A program made the position numbers and the translations under genes. DNA of 5,057 nt from a bacterium. Lineage in GTDB: Bacteria; Patescibacteriota; Minisyncoccia; 2-02-FULL-40-12; IGHO2-12-FULL-4. This document shows, piece after piece, positions 1 through 4,925 of this stretch. Below the pieces are notes generated by a model, which was not told the DNA's origin, searched no databases, and worked only from the letters and a program-made list of their open reading frames with translations. Every line of letters begins with the position of its first letter. The stretch's first letter is position 1. The DNA lies in assembly GCA_030695705.1 (NCBI GenBank), contig JAUYPS010000030.1:1-5057 (forward strand). Direction: 5' to 3'.

Positions 1-461
1 ATGGGCGGAAAGATTTCCAAACTGGGGCATTGCAAAAAGCCATTTTTTAAAGGGCCGTCAAAAGAGTGGACACAGTGGGGAGTGATCGGCCACATGTCAT
101 GAAAAGTCCAGATGATGGGCTTTAATTTGGATATTTTTTTAAGAGTATTGAGATTAAAATAGTAACTATGCAGGTTGTGGCAGTGGATTAAATCCGCTTT
201 TCGGAATGCTTCAGTTTTGATTATTTTATCGGAACTGAAAAGATCAATATCATTGGCGAGATAATAAGCCAGTTTTTTTCTCACTCTTTGGCCGAAAGAT
301 TTTAAGTCGTTCAAAATAAAAACATTTTCATCATTCGTGTACTTCCGGCCGACTAGCATGCTTGTCTTATGTCCAAGTTTTTCCAGGCTCGTTTTGAGCC
401 GGTAGGCAACTTTGGCGGCCCCGCCTCGATTATCAGTGGTATTGATTTGTAGGATATTCAT
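1..461 (-). CDS. Glycosyltransferase, GT4-like N-terminal domain (partial, cut by window edge)
   Basis: The first 153 residues of a gene that continues past position 1 are visible and the frame is open throughout. The product probably transfers a sugar from a nucleotide donor to a lipid-linked glycan at the cytoplasmic face of the membrane. The start is beta-strand MNILQIN followed by the glycine-rich RGGAAK (residues 12-17), as in the N-terminal Rossmann domain of GT-B enzymes. DLIHCHNLHSYY (90-101) and the HDMWPITPHC block (121-130) match the 'HDMWP-x-T-x-x-C' signature of WcaC-like family 4 glycosyltransferases, and a second Cys follows at 145 in QCP. The donor-binding C-terminal domain lies outside the window, so the sugar cannot be inferred. 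The ATG overlaps the TGA of the deacetylase gene (ATGA, 461-458). No clear Shine-Dalgarno sequence is visible, so translation is probably coupled. The fold is confident and the specificity unknown. Confidence 0.88.
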   Translation of the reverse strand, partial: MNILQINTTDNRGGAAKVAYRLKTSLEKLGHKTSMLVGRKYTNDENVFILNDLKSFGQRVRKKLAYYLANDIDLFSSDKIIKTEAFRKADLIHCHNLHSYYFNLNTLKKISKLKPIIWTFHDMWPITPHCVHSFDGPLKNGFLQCPSLEIFPP

Positions 462-1282
462 ATAAATTTATTAAATTCTTCTTTGAACTTTTCTAAGTTC
501 CAATTTCTAATTACATATCTGGGCAGGGCATAAATATCAGATCGGTTAGTTACTCTTTCATGGATATTGGCGCAGGCATAGTGGAATCCAGATTTTTTAA
601 CGAGATTAATTGTTTCATTATCAAAACTGTCTAATCCGCCGAAGGGATAGGCAAAACTTAACAGAGGCATTCCAATTACTTTTTCTAGGATTTCTTTGCT
701 TTGTTGTATTTCTTTTTCCTGTTCCTCTTGGCTAATCTTTTTAAGTTTAGGGTGACTCATAGTATGAGCTCCGATCTCAATAAGATGGCAATTGGCCAGT
801 TTTTTTAGTTCTTCTCCAGTCATTGGCCGGCCTCGATCAGCTTCCGGTGTTTCAACGTCCCAATAAAAACTTTTTCCGGAAACAATATTTCCGGCGGTAA
901 CAAAAACTGTTGCCGGGATATTCAACTCTTTTAGGATTGGCAGGGCGTGGTGCAGGTTATCGGCATAGCCGTCATCGAATGTTATGGCGACAGTTTTATT
1001 TTTAAGTTTTCTACCTCTAATCCACCGCACTATTTGAACAAGTGGAACGATAGAGAAGTTTTCTTTAAGGAATTTAAGCTGGAGATAAAGATTTTCCGGA
1101 GAAACGGATAAAAGATGGGGATCGTTTTCAGGGTTGGCGATTCGATGGTAAAGAATAATTTTGGCGGTTGGGAAGAGACGGTTGTAGATGTTCTTCTTTG
1201 CTTTTGTCAGAAAATGATAAGATTTTTTGGCCATACTAAAAAGGTGGAATCTTTTTAGTATTTGTTTGATGTTCTTAATCAT
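458..1282 (-). CDS. Polysaccharide deacetylase family protein (NodB homology domain, CE4-like)
   Basis: This 274-residue protein probably removes acetyl (or another N-acyl) groups from an amino sugar in a metal-dependent reaction. NodB motif 1 is TFDDG (101-105), with D103 the expected catalytic base and D104 a metal ligand. Motif 2 is HTMSHP (173-178), with H173 and H177 the other ligands. Motif 3 is AYPFG (211-215). The usual N-terminal LYHRI (44-48) is present, and LPRYVIRN (253-260) may be a late motif. All key catalytic residues are present, so the protein looks active. The N-terminus is strongly basic, with ten Lys/Arg and no acidic residue before E52. It has no hydrophobic signal peptide, so action in the cytoplasm or at its membrane face is more likely than secretion. 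The ATG overlaps the methyltransferase TGA by 4 nt, with CAAGG (1294-1290) 7 nt upstream. The real substrate could be a lipid-linked glycan or a sugar precursor. Confidence 0.93.
   Translation of the reverse strand: MIKNIKQILKRFHLFSMAKKSYHFLTKAKKNIYNRLFPTAKIILYHRIANPENDPHLLSVSPENLYLQLKFLKENFSIVPLVQIVRWIRGRKLKNKTVAITFDDGYADNLHHALPILKELNIPATVFVTAGNIVSGKSFYWDVETPEADRGRPMTGEELKKLANCHLIEIGAHTMSHPKLKKISQEEQEKEIQQSKEILEKVIGMPLLSFAYPFGGLDSFDNETINLVKKSGFHYACANIHERVTNRSDIYALPRYVIRNWNLEKFKEEFNKFI
1234..1260 (-). repeat. 10-bp perfect inverted repeat near the 5' end of the deacetylase gene
   Basis: TACTAAAAAG (1234-1243) and CTTTTTAGTA (1251-1260) are exact reverse complements around a 7-nt loop. On the mRNA this would be an AU-rich hairpin starting 22 nt after the deacetylase ATG and ending on the A of in-frame Met17. 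It is coding sequence (residues about 8-16) with no U-tract after it, so it is not a terminator. It could slow ribosome entry, or it could be chance in AT-rich DNA. Confidence 0.4.
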
Positions 1283-1974
1283 TTGGTGGCCTTGATTGTT
1301 ACTAAAACCGGAAAGTTTTCATCCTGGTAATCCAGTTCTTTTTTGGAAAAATCCTCTTGAGCTAAGCCGGTCCAAAATCCTAAGCCGGCCAAAACATTTC
1401 CCCAAGTTTTAACTTCTAATTTGTCTTTTTTAAAATATTTACCAAAGACATAGTTAGCTGAAGCTTTAGTAAAACGCCAGTAATCTCCATCCACACCGGC
1501 TCTCACATCAATCCGACACATGGCTGGCACAATGACCAGCAAAGTGCCGTCCGGCTTTAAAATTCTCCGGCACTCTCTAATAGCTGATTCGTAGTCATCA
1601 ATATAGAGAAGCACTTGCGTTAAAATAACCGTATCATAAGTATTATCAGCTATTTGAGGCATATTTCGGAGATCTGCCCGAAGATTTGCTTGGGCATTTT
1701 GGGGGTTTATATCCAGGACATCGCTTTTTATTATTTGTTTTCCGAAAAGTGAAGTGTAGTGATTATCTTCTACTTCTAAGCAATGCCCAGTTATTAAATT
1801 GGAATTTCCCTCTAAAAACTTTTCAATATAATACCGGTCAATGGAGGAACCCCTTTCTTTGCCATAGCGGGGGCTGATTGGATGCAGCTTTTTTAAAATA
1901 AAATAAAGCCAGGCCGGTTTTAATAAGCGGCGCAATCTTTTTTTTGATAAATTTCTTTTAAAGAAGTGATACAT
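1279..1974 (-). CDS. Class I SAM-dependent methyltransferase (Methyltransf_11-like), glycan-cluster type
   Basis: This 231-residue protein is predicted to transfer a methyl group from S-adenosylmethionine to a sugar or glycan intermediate in the cytoplasm. A Rossmann-type methyltransferase core is visible: SSIDRYYIEKFL (43-54) leads into motif I CLEVEDNHYTSLFG (65-78). SDVLDI (84-89) is the strand ending with the acidic ribose-binding residue. YDTVILTQVLLYI (113-125) is motif IV-like, and LKPDGTLLVIVP (139-150) is the post-IV strand typical of Methyltransf_11. Motif I lacks the usual GxGxG. In my recollection the 'LE-(I/V)-x-D-x-x-Y-T-x-x-FG' version and the GDYWRFT (163-169) and LDYQDENFPVLVTIKA endings recur in methyltransferases beside glycosyltransferases, so this looks like a subfamily trait rather than decay. 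The first 39 residues are very basic. The start lies 2 nt after the DUF115 stop. Acceptor and position of methylation are unknown; O-methylation of a sugar is the best guess. Confidence 0.85.
   Translation of the reverse strand: MYHFFKRNLSKKRLRRLLKPAWLYFILKKLHPISPRYGKERGSSIDRYYIEKFLEGNSNLITGHCLEVEDNHYTSLFGKQIIKSDVLDINPQNAQANLRADLRNMPQIADNTYDTVILTQVLLYIDDYESAIRECRRILKPDGTLLVIVPAMCRIDVRAGVDGDYWRFTKASANYVFGKYFKKDKLEVKTWGNVLAGLGFWTGLAQEDFSKKELDYQDENFPVLVTIKATK
1290..1294 (-). promoter_or_regulatory. Ribosome binding site of the deacetylase gene
   Basis: CAAGG on the minus strand lies inside the last codons of the methyltransferase, 7 nt before the ATG at 1282. The spacing is good, which supports the ATGA-overlap start over internal Met17. 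Confidence 0.5.
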
Positions 1975-1976
1975 AA

Positions 1977-2891
1977 TTAAAGACCTTTTATCTCTTCTAA
2001 GTTAATGGCCGGGAAAACATCCAGGAAGCTGTTTGGGGTGGCATTAAATATTTTTATATCGGGAAACTGTTTTCCAACCTTTTTATAGAATAGTCGATAA
2101 TTCTTGAATAGTTGAAGAATGTGGGCAATGTTTTGCTCATAAGTAAACTCCAACTCTCTGCCCCAAGAATACTTCTCTTTTAGTTTTTGTTCGGCCTCTT
2201 TACTGTTAGTTTTAGTCAGCTCTTCCAGTTCGTTATTTGTGAAGAATTTTTCGTATGTTTTTGGTCTGCCTGCTCCTAATCCAATGTTGTGAGACAAAAA
2301 GTTATGCTCACAGCCCAAAAGATATATTTCTTTAAAGCCCATATAAACTGCGATCATCAGACAAGATAAAATGGAATTTTTGGGCCAAGGAAGAGTTTTA
2401 TTAAGTTCAATGTTAAAACCAAAGCGGCCGCTGATGATCCCCTGGGTGCTTAAATAGTAAATCTTGTTTTTAGGGAATAAGCCCTCTTTTTCTATAGTGG
2501 CGCCTCCTTTTATATTAAAGAAAAAAACGGTGTTTTGGCCAGCCGTATCAGATTTGTTCTTAATCCTTTCCCAAAAGTAGTTACTTTTGTCGTCTGTAAA
2601 ATAAAGCATGTCAGGAATAACATGGTGAGCATGTTGCAAATTTTTAAATTGAGGATGCCGGTCAAATTCGTTAACCACAAATACATATTCGTCCTTAAAT
2701 TTGTCCAGGTCCAGGTCTTTTATCGATGGTCCGCTGCCGAAAACAAAACATCGTTTTCCCGGGTAAAGGTTTTTTATTTCCAAGTTCTTATCCAAAATAT
2801 TTTTATATTTTCTGGTGAGAATCCTGGGGGACAAGATGTTCCTATAAATATAACTAATCCAGTATTTTATTTTATTTAACGGGTTGGGCAT
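1977..2891 (-). CDS. DUF115/MptE-like (6-hydroxymethylpterin pyrophosphokinase-like fold) glycan biosynthesis protein, possible glycosyltransferase
   Basis: This is a 304-residue protein. GKRCFVFGSGPSIKDLDLDK (45-64) carries the G-x-GPS-(I/L) nucleotide-binding loop seen in DUF115/MptE-like proteins, in Maf flagellin-modification factors and, more distantly, in GT42 sialyltransferases. MGFKEIYLLGCEHNF (184-198) matches the second conserved strand of this group, usually '(Y/M)GF-K-E-(I/V)-YL-(I/L)-G-x-(D/E)-H'. The C-terminal IFNATPNSFLDVFPAINLEEI (281-301) matches the common 'NATPGG-x-L-x-(V/I)-FP' ending. Family members in surface-polysaccharide loci are thought to transfer or process unusual sugars, including nonulosonic acids, but this has not been shown for most of them. 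The N-terminus (1-33) is basic and aromatic with no acidic residue, and may be a peripheral membrane or interaction helix. Gaps of 2 nt separate it from both neighbours. Family placement is good; activity is inferred. Confidence 0.78.
   Translation of the reverse strand: MPNPLNKIKYWISYIYRNILSPRILTRKYKNILDKNLEIKNLYPGKRCFVFGSGPSIKDLDLDKFKDEYVFVVNEFDRHPQFKNLQHAHHVIPDMLYFTDDKSNYFWERIKNKSDTAGQNTVFFFNIKGGATIEKEGLFPKNKIYYLSTQGIISGRFGFNIELNKTLPWPKNSILSCLMIAVYMGFKEIYLLGCEHNFLSHNIGLGAGRPKTYEKFFTNNELEELTKTNSKEAEQKLKEKYSWGRELEFTYEQNIAHILQLFKNYRLFYKKVGKQFPDIKIFNATPNSFLDVFPAINLEEIKGL
1984..1989 (-). promoter_or_regulatory. Ribosome binding site of the methyltransferase gene
   Basis: AAAAGG on the minus strand sits 9 nt before the ATG at 1974, within the last codons of the upstream gene. 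It is the clearest Shine-Dalgarno-like sequence in the window and supports this start. Confidence 0.5.
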
Positions 2892-2893
2892 GG

Positions 2894-3850
2894 CTATTTA
2901 CCGTCTATTAAATTATAGTATTTTAAATTTTTTACTTGTTCAATTATGGAAGGCAGGTTGTTTTGAGAAGTTAGGAAGGACTCTACCAAGCGATATAAGC
3001 CCGGTTTGAACTTTATGTCCAGCTGGTCGTTAATTTTTACTTCTTCAATGTCCATGCTCCCCGTTTTTTGGATGTGGAGTTTTTCCAGTGGTCGAAAGAT
3101 TAATTTATGTTTTGAGGTCATTATCTCCACGCTCCATCTTCCGGCCGAAGCCCAATTGGCATGGTAGGAAAATAGGGCCTTGCTTTGGCTGATGCCGGCT
3201 CCCGCGTATACGGAAGCGCGTGGATGCCAACTTAGTCCGCCAGCAAGATAAGAATTTATTTTCTTGGGCTTCCCACCCAGAAAAAAAGCCAGATCTAATA
3301 CATGACTGGAATTAGCCAAAAGCCATTCTTTTTTTACTAGTGTCGGTTTATTCGATTTTTCTATTAGGGAGCTTCTTTCGGTGAAGTCAAAGTTAAAAGA
3401 AATTACTCCTCCGTCTTTTTTTATAATTTCTTTGGCTTTGAGAGTAGAGGCATAGAAACGGCGATTATAGGCGACAAAGACCCTGGCTTTTTTTTTCTCG
3501 GCTATTCTTTGAGTTTTTTCCAGGTCTGGTCGGTTCAGGCCGCCCGGTTTTTCCAGAAGGATTGATTTTACTCCATGTTGGATAAGCAGGCGAGCAGACG
3601 GGCTAAGCTGTTCTTCATCAACGGCTACAATCGCTGTTGAGGGAACCTGGTCGGTGTTTTCTGTCAGCCAGTTTTTTAGTCCCCCCCTGGCCACTGGCCT
3701 ACCCGTCGCTTGTTCAAAAGCAGAAGCGCTCTGGTCGCCTCGTCCCACGGTAAAAAAGTCCTTTTTCACGGCTTTTAATACTTGGGCGTATGCTTTGGCC
3801 ATGTGTCCGGTGCCGACCAGTAAAATTTTAGGTGAAGGGATAGTAATCAT
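2894..3850 (-). CDS. Gfo/Idh/MocA family oxidoreductase B
   Basis: This 318-residue protein is an NAD(P)-dependent dehydrogenase of the Gfo/Idh/MocA family. Members oxidise or reduce sugars, inositols or sugar nucleotides. The N-terminal Rossmann strand KILLVGTGHMAKAY (8-21) holds the dinucleotide loop GTGHMA. LLEKPGG (98-104) has the family EKP with the catalytic Lys101. VAYNRRFYAS (126-135) follows at the normal place, and NSSHVLDLAFFLGGKP (180-195) holds the expected catalytic His183. The C-terminal half is the usual beta-sheet domain. All key residues are intact. The ATG at 3850 is inside the end of gene A. No later Met preserves the Rossmann fold, since Met17 lies within the loop, so the 23-nt overlap is probably real. 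Translation is likely coupled, with only A-rich sequence before the start. The 'NRRFY' subfamily is one I recall beside nonulosonic acid genes; substrate otherwise unknown. Confidence 0.88.
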   Translation of the reverse strand: MITIPSPKILLVGTGHMAKAYAQVLKAVKKDFFTVGRGDQSASAFEQATGRPVARGGLKNWLTENTDQVPSTAIVAVDEEQLSPSARLLIQHGVKSILLEKPGGLNRPDLEKTQRIAEKKKARVFVAYNRRFYASTLKAKEIIKKDGGVISFNFDFTERSSLIEKSNKPTLVKKEWLLANSSHVLDLAFFLGGKPKKINSYLAGGLSWHPRASVYAGAGISQSKALFSYHANWASAGRWSVEIMTSKHKLIFRPLEKLHIQKTGSMDIEEVKINDQLDIKFKPGLYRLVESFLTSQNNLPSIIEQVKNLKYYNLIDGK

Positions 3851-4820
3851 ATTTTTTTTCTGAATTTTTGTTCAAAAACTTTCTAAGCGGCTCCAGAAGA
3901 TTAAGGTGGATTTTTCCAGATTCTGCATAAGTTGGCAGTAAGCAATGGCTTTTTTTTAAAATATCTTCCACTACCCAAGTGGTTGTTTCACTAATCAGTG
4001 GAATATGGAAGGGAACTTTTTCCCATCCCCAATTATTTTCTGTTCGGCTAACCCAGGCTTCGCCGTCTTTTTCTTGATCCGGAAAGATGTAGCGCTGTTT
4101 TTCACTGAAGATTTCCACTACCCTAGGCATGTTTCCAGAAGAATAACTGGTGAATTCTCCTCTGACTCGAGATTTTGATGATGAATCAAAATCAACATAG
4201 AGAGTGCCGTTTAATTCCAAAAAACCGGCTCTTTTGCTGGGAACTGTTTTTTTGTCCAAAGAAGCGGTATTTATTTTAAAATTTTCATTACCAAAAAGAT
4301 AAGCAAGAAAGTCCAAACAATGGATAGTATTGGTGGCCAATCCCCACTGGTAGCCGGTCAGGCGAAAAGAAATATTTCGGCTATCGGAGAAGTCATCTTT
4401 AATTTTTTTATAAAGCGGCCTTAAGCGGAGAGGGCAATTAACCCAGGCTTTTATTTTTAGTTTTGAGAAAAGTTTTTCTACGGTGTGATAGTCTTTCTTT
4501 TTATTGAAGAGCAGTTTTTCCAAAAGAAAATATTTTATCCGACTGCTTTTTAAGAGATTTTTTATAACTTCAGATCGAATATTTGAGGTGGTAGCAATGA
4601 TGGCCAAGTCAATATTTTGGCCGTTCGGCGCTTGCTGAAAGTAATTTACGGTATGGGGATATTTTCCGGCCGGCATTTCTTCGTATCGCTGTTTAGCAAC
4701 GGCCAGGGACTGTCTAGATGGATCAATCACGTTTATATCCAAAAGAACGTTCACTTTTTTTAGGGCTTGCAGATGCCGACTGCCTATTTGTCCTGCTCCA
4801 ATCAGATAAACTTTGTACAT
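3828..4820 (-). CDS. Gfo/Idh/MocA family oxidoreductase A (EKL variant)
   Basis: This is a 330-residue protein from the ATG at 4820. MYKVYLIGAGQIGSRHLQAL is a standard Rossmann start with loop GAGQIG (8-13), as in Gfo/Idh/MocA dehydrogenases. AIIATTSNIR continues the cofactor domain. The family EKP is EKL here (101-103), keeping the Lys and losing the Pro. WVNCPLRLRP (126-135), GYQWGLATNTIHCLDFLAYL (156-175) and His167 follow as the expected active-site elements. A GTG at 4865 would add 15 residues (VDCPHSASG...), but this extension is unlike the family and runs through a GC-rich palindromic leader, so ATG 4820 is preferred. No strong Shine-Dalgarno sequence is seen before either start. The 3' end overlaps gene B by 23 nt. 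The gene is probably an active reductase or dehydrogenase acting on a sugar precursor with or before B. A link to nonulosonic acid synthesis is recalled from similar proteins and is unproven. Confidence 0.84.
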   Translation of the reverse strand: MYKVYLIGAGQIGSRHLQALKKVNVLLDINVIDPSRQSLAVAKQRYEEMPAGKYPHTVNYFQQAPNGQNIDLAIIATTSNIRSEVIKNLLKSSRIKYFLLEKLLFNKKKDYHTVEKLFSKLKIKAWVNCPLRLRPLYKKIKDDFSDSRNISFRLTGYQWGLATNTIHCLDFLAYLFGNENFKINTASLDKKTVPSKRAGFLELNGTLYVDFDSSSKSRVRGEFTSYSSGNMPRVVEIFSEKQRYIFPDQEKDGEAWVSRTENNWGWEKVPFHIPLISETTTWVVEDILKKSHCLLPTYAESGKIHLNLLEPLRKFLNKNSEKKYDYYPFT

Positions 4821-4866
4821 ATGTTTTAAGAAAAGTCGCCCAGAGGCCGAGTGGGGACAGTCCACC

Positions 4867-4892
4867 GCTTGTCTGCCGACTGGCAGACAAGC
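4867..4892. repeat. Perfect 11-bp palindromic hairpin in the intergenic leader
   Basis: GCTTGTCTGCC (4867-4877) and GGCAGACAAGC (4882-4892) are exact reverse complements around a 4-nt loop, GACT. The hairpin sits in a GC-rich patch: by hand count about 65% G+C over 4841-4892, against roughly 40% around it. It lies between two genes of the same strand. Neither side has the U-run of an intrinsic terminator. It resembles the short GC-rich palindromes built around CTGCCGGCAG that I recall as scattered repeats in Parcubacteria-type genomes. Alternatives are an mRNA-stabilising or processing hairpin, or a protein-binding site. Confidence 0.75.
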
Positions 4893-4894
4893 TC

Positions 4895-4925
4895 TCGAGA
4901 TTATATTGTCATACTAATCTCTCGA
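4895..4925. repeat. Bulged inverted repeat over the upstream gene's stop codon
   Basis: TCGAGATTA (4895-4903) pairs with TAATCTCTCGA (4915-4925) if a 2-nt TC bulge (4918-4919) is allowed, around an 11-nt loop containing the TGA stop (4911-4909). It lies next to the perfect hairpin, giving two stem-loops in tandem at the gene junction. On the plus strand a 6-T run (4928-4933) follows, but no plus-strand gene ends here. The pairing is imperfect and may be chance. Confidence 0.3.
4900..4905 (-). promoter_or_regulatory. Possible -10 box (TATAAT) for the oxidoreductase-to-glycosyltransferase operon
   Basis: The minus strand reads TATAAT exactly, 79 nt before the preferred start of oxidoreductase A. 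The -35 position at 17-nt spacing is AGGTCG, a poor match, and no extended -10 is present. If used, transcription would begin near 4893, immediately before the perfect hairpin at 4892-4867. The box is in AT-rich DNA just after a stop codon, so chance occurrence is quite possible. Confidence 0.25.

Noticed and set aside
876..894. CCGGAAA / TTTCCGG inverted repeat with a 5-nt loop
   Set aside because: Seven base pairs within the deacetylase coding sequence is expected by chance in a window of this size.
458..1281. Recoded TGA (genetic code 25, as in Gracilibacteria and Absconditabacteria)
   Set aside because: The deacetylase and methyltransferase end at TGA exactly where the next ATG begins, and no in-frame TGA interrupts a gene, so TGA acts as a stop.
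1686..1877. Plus-strand open frame of 63 codons
   Set aside because: It is antisense to the methyltransferase, short and without motifs.
2535..2879. Plus-strand open frame of 114 codons
   Set aside because: It lies fully inside the DUF115 gene on the opposite strand, has no recognisable motif, and the minus-strand protein has clear family motifs.
3654..3863. Plus-strand open frame of 69 codons
   Set aside because: It is antisense to oxidoreductase B and the A/B overlap; its composition follows the complementary Rossmann coding sequence.
4821..4865. GTG start at 4865 for oxidoreductase A, adding 15 residues
   Set aside because: The extra residues precede a normal Rossmann N-terminus, are encoded by the GC-rich leader and have no Shine-Dalgarno sequence; ATG 4820 fits the family better.
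4867..4892. Intrinsic terminator
   Set aside because: The stem is strong, but neither strand has a U-run directly after it: GCGGTGGACTG follows on the minus strand and TCTCGAGATT on the plus strand.
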